46,685 bases of DNA, taken from the NCBI GenBank assembly GCA_910586065.1, contig CAJUGI010000005.1, forward strand, positions 73,625 through 120,309, given 5' to 3'. This DNA comes from an uncultured Christensenella sp. GTDB taxonomy: Bacteria; Bacillota; Clostridia; Christensenellales; Borkfalkiaceae. The stretch's first letter is position 1, and every line of letters begins with the position of its first letter. The translations under genes and the position numbers were made by a program. Shown here one piece after another: positions 1 to 8,346 of this stretch. Below the pieces are notes generated by a model, which was not told the origin of the DNA, made no database searches, and saw only the letters and a program-made list of their open reading frames with translations.

Positions 1-448
1 GACAGCCAGTTGTTAACACCGCCCCACGAATTTGCGCCCGAAGGCGACAGACCGTGCGCACTCCACGTGTCAGCGGCGCCGCCGGAGCGCAGTTCCGAAA
101 TATAAAAAGCGTTCGCCCGAAATGGTAAACAAATCTTTGCGAGTGAAGCGCGGGACGCACCGACAGCCACTCGTTAACACCGGAGGTGTTGCCAACGCCC
201 GAAGACGTCAGACAGTAATCAACATACGTATAAGCAAGGTAGCCGGAGCGCAGTTCCGAAATATAAAAAGCTTCCGCCCTCAAATTGTAAGCAAGTTTTT
301 TGTGAGTGAATCGCGGGACGCACCGACAGCCACTCGTAAGTACCGCCGACAAGAGCACCTACGCCCGTAGACGACAGACCGTACGCCGCCCATGCAAGCG
401 AATAGAGGCCGGAGCGCAGTTCGTAATATAAAAGTCTTCGCCCGAAAT
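1..448 (-). repeat. Tandem array of DGR variable-region-like repeats (three copies, leftmost cut by the window edge)
   Basis: Three head-to-tail units of about 160-166 bp lie at roughly 282-448, 121-281 and 1-120. Each carries the same 15-mer (plus-strand GCCGGAGCGCAGTTC at 408, 242 and 81), and the outer two full junctions share GGGACGCACCGACAGCCA (315 and 152). Read on the minus strand in one frame, each unit encodes framework ELRSG, then a hypervariable stretch of 24-25 codons, GLSSxG-like and EWLSVRPA, the C-type-lectin-like C-terminus typical of DGR target proteins. Differences concentrate at codon bases 1 and 2, with many third bases kept, as expected from adenine-directed mutagenesis of AAY-type codons. 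The units lie behind the Avd-like gene, have no start codon or N-terminal domain, and the frame is broken from one copy to the next. None has adenines at the variable positions, so none looks like the template. Seen: repeats and codon pattern. Inferred: DGR origin. Confidence 0.75.
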
Positions 449-458
449 TAAAACTATT

Positions 459-980
459 TCATCGTCGTTTCGTACTTTTTATCCAGCCGCTTAAAAGTTT
501 TTTTGTTTCGGCAAGCTGTTTTGCAATTACCGCGGTGTGGTGAATCGTTATCGCACGTTTTCGCCGCGCCGTGTCCGTGTAAAAATCCAAAAGGCTTAAA
601 CTTACGGCGGCGGATTTCTGATATTTTATCCGTTTCTCTTCATCACGCTCAAAATTTGCACGGTAAAGATTTTCCACCACGTCAACCGACGCGTTCTGCA
701 AACGGGTTACAATGCTCCAGCGCAAATTTTTGGGAGATTTTTCGGTTATTACAAAAATGTATTCGCTCAGTTTTTTAGCATGTGTGAATACCGCCATTTC
801 CTTGTCGCGCGGGCTGTCGAAATCGTTTATGCGAAAGGCTTTGCGAGAGGCGTGTTGCTGCAAACTTGCAGGGTCTTCGATTGAGGCTTCCCCCTCATTC
901 AACGGCGTTGAATCTTTAAGCTCGGCGCGTATTTCCCTTTCAAGCTCCAAAAGAGTTATCTGTTCATCGGCTTGCTGCAT
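459..980 (-). CDS. avd: Avd-like DGR accessory four-helix-bundle protein
   Basis: A 173-aa basic protein whose C-terminal two thirds (about residues 60-165) matches the accessory variability determinant pattern: predicted helices, a central segment around residues 80-110 with NLRWSIVTRLQNAS and VVENLYRANF, and a Lys/Arg-rich end. Avd proteins form a barrel of four-helix subunits that binds the reverse transcriptase and the template RNA during mutagenic retrohoming. The N-terminal 55 residues are an acidic extension beyond the usual length of about 125 aa. It overlaps the RT gene by 17 bp, and its Shine-Dalgarno (AAGGAG) lies inside the RT reading frame, so the two are translationally coupled. 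The repeat array begins about 10 bp after its stop. The family call rests on pattern and neighbourhood; other four-helix-bundle proteins are the alternative. Confidence 0.7.
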   Translation of the reverse strand: MQQADEQITLLELEREIRAELKDSTPLNEGEASIEDPASLQQHASRKAFRINDFDSPRDKEMAVFTHAKKLSEYIFVITEKSPKNLRWSIVTRLQNASVDVVENLYRANFERDEEKRIKYQKSAAVSLSLLDFYTDTARRKRAITIHHTAVIAKQLAETKKLLSGWIKSTKRR

Positions 981-2094
981 TTTTTCTCCTTATCCCCGCG
1001 CCGTCCGTTGCATACGGTGCAAGCTTTTTGGAAAGTTCGGTTTCAATTTTATAACTTTGCGAAAACTTAAGATGTCCGTGAAAAGCCGCCAGCGACTGAC
1101 GGACACGCTCCCCGTCGATTATACCGTCGAGCCGTGCTTTTTTTAATAACCGCGCCCGCCACCTGAGTCTGCGTTTTGTTTTCTTTTTTACCGTTTTTAT
1201 CAGTTTGCCGTCGGGAGTAAAAAAGTATCTGAAACCGAGATAAGTCACGCCGTTTTTTAAAGGAAATATCTGCGTTTTGGAATTGAATTTCAAGCCGAGT
1301 TCCGTTACTGTTTTTTGTATTTCCTCAAGCGCCCGCTGTAAAAACCGCCTGTCTTCGTGGACGAGTACAAAATCGTCCATATAGCGCGAATACACTTTTA
1401 CACGCAGTTTTTCTTTAATAAGACGGTCAACCTCGTTAAGGTAATACATACCGAATACCTGACTTGTCTGGTTGCCTATCGGTATGCCGCGCCCCGTATC
1501 GTCAGGGTTATTGCCAATCGGTTCAACACCGCAATTTTTAAGATACTCGGCTTTGGTGCAATAACTGTCTACTATATCTTCGACAAGCTTTTTAAGCCTT
1601 TTATCGCGGATTTCCGAACAGATTATCCGTTTTAGCTGTGCATGCGGCATTGTCGGAAAGTATTTTAAAATATCGCATTTTAAAATATAGCCGTTTACCC
1701 CGTGGGTATGCACGAACTTCCGCAGCATGGCTTCGAACCTTTGCAACGCGAAAAGCGTGCCTTTACCCTTTTGGCAAACGGCGTTATCTAATATGGCATG
1801 TTTTGTAAAATAAGGAGCGAGCGCGCCGTCACACAATACGTGCTGGACTACGCGGTCGCAATAATGCAACGTCTGAATCTCACGCTTTTTAGGTTCATAT
1901 ACCGAAAAATTGGAATATCCTTTAAGTTTGAACTTGCCCGATTGCAACTGAGAATATACATTATACAAGTTCTCCAGCATCGACATTTCAAATCTTACAA
2001 GCGGTTTTTTGTCTCGCTTGCCGACCCTTCCTCGCATATGAGCCTGATATAAAGATTCGTAAGTGAAAAGCTCGTCGAACGAATTTTCAATCAT
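964..2094 (-). CDS. Reverse transcriptase of diversity-generating-retroelement type
   Basis: A 376-aa protein with RT motifs in order: the first catalytic Asp at about residue 141 in KCDILKYFPTM, the IGNQTSQ motif at 206-212, the YMDD active site at 238-241, and LGFRYF at 286-291. The (I/V/L)GxxxSQ form of motif 4, in place of QGxxxSP, is characteristic of DGR reverse transcriptases, which copy a template RNA with errors opposite adenines. No maturase (domain X) or endonuclease domain follows, which argues against a group II intron. It starts an operon with the Avd-like gene. A clear promoter lies about 50 bp upstream, but there is no convincing Shine-Dalgarno before ATG 2094. Some uncharacterised RTs of gut Firmicutes share these motifs, so the specific DGR assignment rests on the RT, Avd and variable-repeat combination. 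Confidence 0.85.
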   Translation of the reverse strand: MIENSFDELFTYESLYQAHMRGRVGKRDKKPLVRFEMSMLENLYNVYSQLQSGKFKLKGYSNFSVYEPKKREIQTLHYCDRVVQHVLCDGALAPYFTKHAILDNAVCQKGKGTLFALQRFEAMLRKFVHTHGVNGYILKCDILKYFPTMPHAQLKRIICSEIRDKRLKKLVEDIVDSYCTKAEYLKNCGVEPIGNNPDDTGRGIPIGNQTSQVFGMYYLNEVDRLIKEKLRVKVYSRYMDDFVLVHEDRRFLQRALEEIQKTVTELGLKFNSKTQIFPLKNGVTYLGFRYFFTPDGKLIKTVKKKTKRRLRWRARLLKKARLDGIIDGERVRQSLAAFHGHLKFSQSYKIETELSKKLAPYATDGAGIRRKNAASR

Positions 2095-2147
2095 CGCAGG
2101 GTTTTAAGTTGCGGGTGTGGTAATTTGTTGAAGTATTCAGCCTGTTT

Positions 2148-2177
2148 ATTATACCAAATTTTTCGAACTACTGTCAA
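2148..2177 (-). promoter_or_regulatory. Sigma-A promoter of the RT-avd operon
   Basis: On the minus strand a perfect TTGACA (plus 2172-2177) and a perfect TATAAT (plus 2148-2153) are separated by 18 bp, leaving a leader of about 45 nt before the RT start. A consensus promoter suggests the retroelement operon is well expressed in its present state. Confidence 0.75.
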
Positions 2178-2205
2178 TAATTTTAATGCTTCGACAAAAT
2201 AAAAT

Positions 2206-2241
2206 AAAAAGCGCGCCGTTCGCAAAATGCGAACGGCGCGC
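2206..2241 (-). terminator. Rho-independent terminator after the MBL-fold gene
   Basis: The 13-bp stem GCGCGCCGTTCGC/GCGAACGGCGCGC with a 5-nt loop (2211-2241) is followed on the minus strand by TTTTTATTTTATTTT. It ends the valS-MBL operon and separates it from the RT promoter. Confidence 0.85.
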
Positions 2242-2297
2242 TCTTACCACACTATTTTTTACCGAAGGGCGTCCCCAAACAGTCCTTATAGCCTTAA

Positions 2298-3743
2298 TTA
2301 TTTGCCGTATTCCGGCCATACGCGGTTGTCTCTGAACCATTCCGTATTCTTCAGAATTACAGTATTGTTAGAACACCTTAATTTCAATTCCCCCGCCTCC
2401 GTATAAAAGACAATATTGCCATTCATAGACGTATAACCGTTTTCAAGACTTTCATCCCATAAAGTTGTGCAATATATGTTGGCGGTATACCGTGCAACGC
2501 GGTCGATAAACGCCTGTGCAGGAAATTCGTTTCCGACGCTGGGTTTATATTCGGTTGTACCGCAACAACAGCACACCGCAACGTTTTTTGGCTTGATAAC
2601 GCTAAGCAATGTTTCAGTAGACGCCGTGTAACTGCCGTGATGCCCGCCCTTAAACAAATCCACTTCCGGAAGAGAATTGAATTGTACGAGATACTCTTCT
2701 CCCTTTTCTTCCAAATCTCCGGTAAACAGATAGTTATAATTTACGTTCTGCAATTCCTGCGTTAAAAGCATACACACCGAATATTCGTTTTCACCGCCGT
2801 CGGCGTCGGCTTTATTTTCGTAAAAATAATTATAAAGAATATTCATGGAAACAGTCTGTGCTCCGTCCAGATAATACTGTCTTTGCGCGCCGCCGTCATT
2901 GTTCCAACATTCAAGAGCAGTATAAACCTCAGTACCACGGGATTTAACATATTCAACGGCAGTGCAATAATCGCGGTAAATCTGCGTCGAGGCGTCCGAG
3001 CGGGCAAACTGAATTAAAGTACCCACTTGATACTGATACAAAATTCCCGTCCTGGTATCGCCGCTTTTGTTGCCCACAAATCCGGCAATATGGTCCTGAT
3101 GAGCGTGTGTCGCTATTACATATTCCAAAATACCGTCCGTGCAATATTCGTCAACGTAATTTTTAATCGTCGCCGCGCTGTTCTGACGTGAACCCGCATC
3201 AATCAGAACCTCTGTATTGCCGTATTTTATAAGAGTACAGTCGCCGGTATACTTATTGCCGAGTTCCAAAAAATGAATTGAAACGTTTTCGTTTTTATCA
3301 AACCCGCAAACAAGGCAGATTCCGTTGCCGCCAAAGTTGTGGTTCCCCGTTGCGCGAATAACAGTTTCAAGCGTATCCCCGCACACATCACACTTCTTTT
3401 CGCCTTTGCCCGCCTTTCCGCAGGTAGCTTTTTCAATCTCTCTTTCGGCGCCCCACTTATGTCCGTCCGCAGGCAGTACACGTATATCCACATCCCCGCA
3501 GACAAGACAATATTTCATAACGGAGCCGTCTTCAGTACACGTTGCCGCCGTAATTTCGGAGTTGCTCCAGCTATGCTCGCCCACGCCGAGAAATTTATGA
3601 TATAGTTCCGGCTTCACAAACCATAGCGTAATAAGCACCGCCGCTATAATCACTATTAATACGGCTATTAAAATTATTATTCCTTTTCCGTACCTCTTAT
3701 TCCGACGGGATTTCGTTGACCCGCCTTTTGAATATCTAGGCAT
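2298..3743 (-). CDS. Membrane-anchored ComEC-like metallo-beta-lactamase-fold hydrolase with N-terminal Cys-rich repeats
   Basis: A 481-aa protein with a basic N-terminus and one membrane helix (about residues 22-43), so it is probably anchored with the rest outside. Residues 60-150 hold short repeats with CLVCG, CDVCG and CLVCG pairs, resembling the small Cys-pair repeats of Clostridia surface proteins. From about residue 155 there is a metallo-beta-lactamase domain of the ComEC/Rec2 C-terminal type: an ELGxxxGDCTLI-like opening, LIDAG, the metal-binding THAHQDH motif, LFTGDLE and KGGHHGSY. The substrate is unknown; related domains cut nucleic acids or phosphoesters. It starts 45 bp after valS with Shine-Dalgarno GGAAGGG and ends at a strong terminator, so it is probably cotranscribed with valS. 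No competence-channel membrane domain is present, so it is not ComEC itself. Confidence 0.75.
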   Translation of the reverse strand: MPRYSKGGSTKSRRNKRYGKGIIILIAVLIVIIAAVLITLWFVKPELYHKFLGVGEHSWSNSEITAATCTEDGSVMKYCLVCGDVDIRVLPADGHKWGAEREIEKATCGKAGKGEKKCDVCGDTLETVIRATGNHNFGGNGICLVCGFDKNENVSIHFLELGNKYTGDCTLIKYGNTEVLIDAGSRQNSAATIKNYVDEYCTDGILEYVIATHAHQDHIAGFVGNKSGDTRTGILYQYQVGTLIQFARSDASTQIYRDYCTAVEYVKSRGTEVYTALECWNNDGGAQRQYYLDGAQTVSMNILYNYFYENKADADGGENEYSVCMLLTQELQNVNYNYLFTGDLEEKGEEYLVQFNSLPEVDLFKGGHHGSYTASTETLLSVIKPKNVAVCCCCGTTEYKPSVGNEFPAQAFIDRVARYTANIYCTTLWDESLENGYTSMNGNIVFYTEAGELKLRCSNNTVILKNTEWFRDNRVWPEYGK

Positions 3744-3788
3744 ATATTAACCCTTCCGGCGGCAAGTTACCCCCGCTATATACTGTAA

Positions 3789-6407
3789 TTAAAGCGATTT
3801 CAGCTGATGTATAATCTTTTCGCGCATTTCAATGAATTTATTTAACTTTGCGCGTTCATCGTCAACGAGTTTTTTGGGAGCCTTAGCAACAAACCCCTGA
3901 TTGTTGAGTTTTCCGTCCGCACGGCGGATTTCACCCGTAACCCTTTCAAGCTCACCCTGTAAACGCACTTTTTCCTTTTCAATATCCACGAGCTCACCCA
4001 TAGGGATGTAAACCGTTCCTATTGCCAGCACCTTTGTCACGGCGTTTGTCCCGGCCTCTTCAGCCGACTGAACGAATTTTATTTCCTTTGCGCCCGCAAG
4101 CTTTAAAATACTGTCTTGCCCCATAGATATCATTCGTTTACTGTCGGTTGCAATATATAACGAAACCTTTCTCGAAGGAGGACAGTCAAGCTCGGTTTTA
4201 GCCGCGCGCACCGCCGTTATAATCTCCATAACCCCCGCAAACGACTGCGCGTCCTTTTTGTAAGCAAGTTTTGAATTATATCTCGGAAAATCCTTTGTCA
4301 TAATCGTACCCTCGGTATTGGGCAAATTACGGTATATTTCATCGGTAATAAACGGAATGAACGGATGAAGAAGTTTTAAAGCGTTTTCAAGAACAAAAAC
4401 AAGCACGGACGCCGCGCCGTCCTTTTTTACATCGTCGTCTGAATACAGAACCGGTTTAACAAGTTCAATATACCAGTCACAAAAATCCGACCACATAAAG
4501 TCATACATAATCTGGCACGCAATACCAAATTCAAACTTGTTGAGAGCAAGAGTTACGTCGCGGATTGACGACTGCAAACGCGCTATTATCCACTTATCCG
4601 CATGTGATAACCTGATTTCAGAAAGCGGTTTAACCTTTCTGCCCTCACAGTTTGAAATAACGAAACGGCTTGCATTCCAGATTTTATTCATAAAGTTGCG
4701 GCACGCTTCCACTTTCGCGTCGGAATAACGCGTGTCGTTACCGGGAGCGACGCCCTGTAACAATGAAAAGCGCAAGCTGTCGGCGCCGTATTTATCTATT
4801 ACCACAAGCGGGTCAACACCGTTACCCAGCGATTTTGACATCTTTCTGCCCTTTTCGTCACGAACAAGTCCGTGAATCAAAACGTCGCGGAAAGGCACCT
4901 TTCTCATATGTTCCAGTCCGGAGAAAATCATTCTCGCAACCCAGAAGAAAATTATATCGTAACCGGTTACAAGCACGTCGCCGGGATAGAAATATTCCAA
5001 ATCGGAGGTATCGTCGGGAAAGCCCAAAGTTGAAAAAGGCCAAAGCGCCGCCGAAAACCACGTATCCAGAACGTCCTCGTCCTGCTTTACATGCGTTCCG
5101 CCGCAATTCGGGCAAACGGTTATGTCCGTTTTTGAAGCTATTTCTTTTCCGCAGTCTTCGCAGTACCAAACAGGTATTCTGTGTCCCCACCAGAGCTGAC
5201 GAGAAATGCACCAGTCCTTTACGTTTTCCATCCAGTTGTAATAAGTCTTTGCAAATCTTTCGGGTACGAATGTTATTTTTTTATCCGTAACCGCGTTGAT
5301 TGCGGGGCGGGCGAGCGATTCCATTTTAACGAACCATTGCTTTGAAACTATAGGCTCTACGGTGGCGCCGCAACGGTAGCAATGCCCCACGCTGTGCGCG
5401 TGCGGAACGATTTTAACCAGATATCCGCCCGCTTTTAAGTCCTCGACAAGCCGTTTTCTGCATTCGTACCTGTCAAGCCCCGCGTATTTGCCGGCAAGTC
5501 CGTTCATTGTGCCGTCATCGTTCATGACTTTTACGACGGGCAGGTTGTGCCTTAAACCGACCTCGAAGTCGTTGGGGTCGTGGGCGGGGGTTATTTTAAC
5601 CACGCCCGTGCCGAACTCCATATCCGCGTGCTCGTCGCCGACAACCGGAATGGGTTTATTTACTATCGGCAGAATTACATTTTTGCCAATTAAATGCTTA
5701 TATCTTTTGTCGTCGGGGTTAACAGCAACCGCCGTATCGCCGAACATCGTTTCGGGGCGGGTGGTGGCAACCTCCAGAGCGGCGGAGCCGTCCTCTGTTA
5801 AATACTTTATATGCCAGAAAAAACCGTCCTCGTCTGCGTATTCCACTTCCGCGTCTGAAAGAGCGGTTTTACAGCACGGGCACCAGTTTATTATACGGCT
5901 GCCCCTGTAAATAAGTTTCTTGTTGTAAAGGTTAACGAAAACCTCTCTTACCGCCTTAGAACATTTTTCATCCATGGTAAAGGTAAGTCGCGACCAATCG
6001 CAGGAAGAGCCTAACTTTTTAAGCTGTTCCACTATTCTTGCGTTATACTTGTCTTTCCACGCCCAGACGCGCTTTAAAAAACCTTCGCGGCCAAGACTTT
6101 CCTTGCTTTCGCCCTCGGCTTTAACCTGTTCCAACACCTTGACTTCGGTTGCTATAGAGGCGTGGTCCGTACCGGGCAACCAAAGCGTGCAATAACCCTG
6201 CATACGCTTAAAACGGATAATCGTATCCTGCAACGTTTCATCCATTGCGTGCCCCATATGGAGCTGGCCGGTAATGTTGGGCGGCGGCATCATAACGGTA
6301 AACGGAACCTTATTATCGTCGCGTTCCGCCCTGAAACAGCCGTTTTCCTCCCATTCTTTATAAAGTCTGTTTTCAAAGTCCTTGGGGTTGTAAGTTTTTT
6401 CTAACAT
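3789..6407 (-). CDS. valS: Valyl-tRNA synthetase
   Basis: An 872-aa class I aminoacyl-tRNA synthetase that charges tRNA-Val with valine in the cytoplasm. The HIGH signature appears as HMGHAMD after PPPNITGQL near residue 40, and KMSKSLGNGVDP near residue 520 is the second ATP-binding motif. CysxxCys pairs in the middle (CPCC, CEDC, CPNC) fit zinc-ribbon insertions of the catalytic region, and the last 65 residues form the basic coiled-coil arm typical of ValRS. Full length for the family. It has its own promoter 50-80 bp upstream and a modest Shine-Dalgarno (AAAGG). The MBL-fold gene follows after 45 bp. The short leader leaves no room for a T-box. Confidence 0.97.
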   Translation of the reverse strand: MLEKTYNPKDFENRLYKEWEENGCFRAERDDNKVPFTVMMPPPNITGQLHMGHAMDETLQDTIIRFKRMQGYCTLWLPGTDHASIATEVKVLEQVKAEGESKESLGREGFLKRVWAWKDKYNARIVEQLKKLGSSCDWSRLTFTMDEKCSKAVREVFVNLYNKKLIYRGSRIINWCPCCKTALSDAEVEYADEDGFFWHIKYLTEDGSAALEVATTRPETMFGDTAVAVNPDDKRYKHLIGKNVILPIVNKPIPVVGDEHADMEFGTGVVKITPAHDPNDFEVGLRHNLPVVKVMNDDGTMNGLAGKYAGLDRYECRKRLVEDLKAGGYLVKIVPHAHSVGHCYRCGATVEPIVSKQWFVKMESLARPAINAVTDKKITFVPERFAKTYYNWMENVKDWCISRQLWWGHRIPVWYCEDCGKEIASKTDITVCPNCGGTHVKQDEDVLDTWFSAALWPFSTLGFPDDTSDLEYFYPGDVLVTGYDIIFFWVARMIFSGLEHMRKVPFRDVLIHGLVRDEKGRKMSKSLGNGVDPLVVIDKYGADSLRFSLLQGVAPGNDTRYSDAKVEACRNFMNKIWNASRFVISNCEGRKVKPLSEIRLSHADKWIIARLQSSIRDVTLALNKFEFGIACQIMYDFMWSDFCDWYIELVKPVLYSDDDVKKDGAASVLVFVLENALKLLHPFIPFITDEIYRNLPNTEGTIMTKDFPRYNSKLAYKKDAQSFAGVMEIITAVRAAKTELDCPPSRKVSLYIATDSKRMISMGQDSILKLAGAKEIKFVQSAEEAGTNAVTKVLAIGTVYIPMGELVDIEKEKVRLQGELERVTGEIRRADGKLNNQGFVAKAPKKLVDDERAKLNKFIEMREKIIHQLKSL

Positions 6408-6455
6408 AAAATTAACCTTTAATATATTAACTGCATTTTAAATATATTCCGTTTC

Positions 6456-6485
6456 ATTATAAATCAAAACGCCCGCGGTTGTCAA
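6456..6485 (-). promoter_or_regulatory. valS promoter
   Basis: Perfect TTGACA (plus 6480-6485) and TATAAT (plus 6456-6461) on the minus strand with 18-bp spacing. Transcription should start near 6449, about 42 nt before the valS ATG. The -35 region is shared with the upstream region of the divergent transporter operon. Confidence 0.75.
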
Positions 6486-6546
6486 ACGGTAAAGGCATAC
6501 GCATAAAATGTATTATTAAATTTTAAGGAGTTAAAAAATACTTACC

Positions 6547-7539
6547 GTGAAAAAAATTATAACTTTTATTCTCGCCGCGGTTTGCTCCGTAATGCTTTCG
6601 GGCACTATTGCCGGATGCGGCGGGAACGACAAAGTAATCAGAATAAACGAGGTCACCCACTCGGTTTTTTACGCACCTTTATACCTTGCGGACTCGCTCG
6701 GTTATTTTAAAGAAGAAGGCTATGAAATAGAGCTCACCAACGGCGGCGGCGCCGACAAAACTATGGCCGCCGTGCTTGCAGGCGAGGCGGATATCGGTTT
6801 CTGCGGCCCCGAGGCAGTCGTTTACACCCAAATAGGCGGCACGAGCGACGCTCCCATGGTTTTCGGACAGATGACAAAACGAGACGGAAGTTTTTTGGTC
6901 GGCAGAAACCCCGAACCCGACTTCGACTGGAAAAACCTCGAAGGCAAGACGATTATTGCCGGCAGACCGGGCGGCGTGCCTTATATGACGTTTGAATACG
7001 TTTTAAAAAACGCCGGAGTTAACGCAAACCTTGTAAAAAATATTGATTTCAATATGACTACCGCAGCTTTTGAAGGCGGCACAGGCGATTACTGCACAAT
7101 GTTCGAACCCACTGCCTCTTCCTACGTTGCAGAAGGCAACGGCTACATTGTTGCTTCCGTAGGTCAGGAATCGGGCGAAATCCCCTACACCTGCTTTATG
7201 GCAAAGCAAAGTTATATCGATAAAAACGGCGACAAGATTCGCGGACTTTTGCGCGCAATAACAAAAGCAACTAAATATATTAACGAGCACAGCAGTGCAG
7301 ACGTGGCAAAACAAATTACCAGATACTTTGACGCAACCAGCGAGGACAGCATAAAAACTTCGGTTGAGAGCTACAAAAATATAGACGCCTGGGTAACGAA
7401 TATGGCTATGGAAGAAACCTCCTTTACAAGGCTTTTGGACGTTATCGAACTTGCAGGAGAACTTGAACGGCGCTTAGACTTCCACAAAGTGGTGTTAACC
7501 GAAGCGGCGGAAAGAGTTTACAGGGAAATTTACGCTTAA
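6547..7539 (+). CDS. ABC transporter substrate-binding lipoprotein, NMT1/SsuA family
   Basis: A 330-aa protein with a signal peptide ending in a lipobox (LSGTIAGC, Cys24), so it is predicted to be a lipid-anchored extracellular binding protein. The body is the periplasmic-binding type II fold of the NMT1/THI5/SsuA group (FYAPLYLADSLGYFKEEG, GEADIGFCGPEA, GRPGGVPYMTFEYVL), whose members bind nitrate/taurine/sulfonates or pyrimidine precursors of thiamine. The ligand cannot be set: no sulfur or thiamine gene and no thiamine riboswitch is adjacent. It is first in an operon with an ATPase and a permease. The start is odd: GTG 6547 has its Shine-Dalgarno AAGGAG (6525-6530) 16 nt away, while an in-frame ATA at 6538 would have normal spacing. 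Confidence 0.88.
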   Translation: MKKIITFILAAVCSVMLSGTIAGCGGNDKVIRINEVTHSVFYAPLYLADSLGYFKEEGYEIELTNGGGADKTMAAVLAGEADIGFCGPEAVVYTQIGGTSDAPMVFGQMTKRDGSFLVGRNPEPDFDWKNLEGKTIIAGRPGGVPYMTFEYVLKNAGVNANLVKNIDFNMTTAAFEGGTGDYCTMFEPTASSYVAEGNGYIVASVGQESGEIPYTCFMAKQSYIDKNGDKIRGLLRAITKATKYINEHSSADVAKQITRYFDATSEDSIKTSVESYKNIDAWVTNMAMEETSFTRLLDVIELAGELERRLDFHKVVLTEAAERVYREIYA

Positions 7540-7581
7540 AATGCAAATAACCCCGACATAATAACGGGGCAATCGAAAAAT

Positions 7582-8310
7582 ATGATACTTGAATTTAAAG
7601 ACGTATCCTATACGTACCACACTAAAACAGGTGAAACCACCGCCGTCCGCGATATGAATTTTTCCGTGGAAGAGGGTCAGTTCGTTTCGGTAATCGGGCC
7701 TTCCGGATGCGGAAAAACCACCATATTATCGCTTGCGGCGGGAATATTAAAACCCTCTTCCGGTGAAGTTGTCCGCGGACAGGGCGAATTCGGATATATG
7801 CTACAGCGCGATGCGCTCTTTTCGTGGCGCACCGTTGAACAGAACATATTTCTGCCCCTGGAAGTAAAAAAACGCAACACACCCGAAATGCGTAAAAAAG
7901 CAATTGCACTTGCCGAAAAATACGGACTTAAGGACTTTTTAAACAAAACCCCCTCACAACTTTCCGGCGGCATGCGCCAAAGAGTTGCGCTAATAAGAAC
8001 GCTTGCGGCGGAACCGGAAATGCTTTTACTGGACGAACCGTTTTCCGCGCTCGATTACCAGACCAGGCTTGAAGTCTGCGACGATGTTCAGGGAATAATA
8101 AAAAGCGAAAAAAAGACGGCGCTCCTCGTTACCCACGACATATCAGAAGCTATTGCGCTTTCGGATAAAGTCGTAGTACTTTCGGCGCGTCCCGCAAAGG
8201 TTGTTGCAGAGCATGAAATAAGCTTTGGCGGCAACGTGCCGAAAACGCGCAGGGAATGCGCTGAATTTTCCGCAATGTTCGAAATTTTAAGAAGAGAGCT
8301 CGGCATTTAA
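7582..8310 (+). CDS. ABC transporter ATP-binding protein, SsuB/TauB type
   Basis: A 242-aa cytoplasmic ATPase that powers the importer. Walker A is GPSGCGKTT (about residues 38-46), the Q-loop lies in YMLQRDALFSWRTV, the ABC signature is LSGGMRQR, Walker B is LLLDEPFSALD, and the switch His is in LLVTHDISEA. The phenylalanine/tryptophan-rich Q-loop surroundings and the length fit the nitrate/sulfonate/taurine subfamily. It lies 42 bp after the binding protein and 36 bp before the permease, so the three genes form one transport operon. Confidence 0.93.
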   Translation: MILEFKDVSYTYHTKTGETTAVRDMNFSVEEGQFVSVIGPSGCGKTTILSLAAGILKPSSGEVVRGQGEFGYMLQRDALFSWRTVEQNIFLPLEVKKRNTPEMRKKAIALAEKYGLKDFLNKTPSQLSGGMRQRVALIRTLAAEPEMLLLDEPFSALDYQTRLEVCDDVQGIIKSEKKTALLVTHDISEAIALSDKVVVLSARPAKVVAEHEISFGGNVPKTRRECAEFSAMFEILRRELGI

Positions 8311-8346
8311 CCGCAGGATATACCGCGGTTAATCAAGGATAAACAT

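Noticed and set aside
1..448. CRISPR-like repeat array
   Set aside because: The units are about 160 bp with internal coding character; there are no short repeats with uniform spacers and no cas genes.
282..448. Unit nearest avd as the DGR template repeat
   Set aside because: Its variable codons contain few adenines (CTC, TCG, GCG and similar), and the other units differ from it at non-adenine positions, so it cannot have templated them.
964..2094. Group II intron or retron reverse transcriptase
   Set aside because: No maturase or endonuclease domain, no intron structure, and the IGNQTSQ motif with an Avd-like partner favours DGR.
4763..5290. Long plus-strand frame inside valS
   Set aside because: It lies antisense to a clear, full-length valS and encodes low-complexity basic sequence, as expected of a shadow frame. 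Similar antisense frames over rarA, the hydrogenase, tilS and others were set aside for the same reason.
6408..6546. T-box before valS, or thiamine riboswitch before the NMT1-type transporter
   Set aside because: The promoter-to-ATG leader of valS is about 42 nt, too short for a T-box, and no THI-box sequence is visible on the plus strand.
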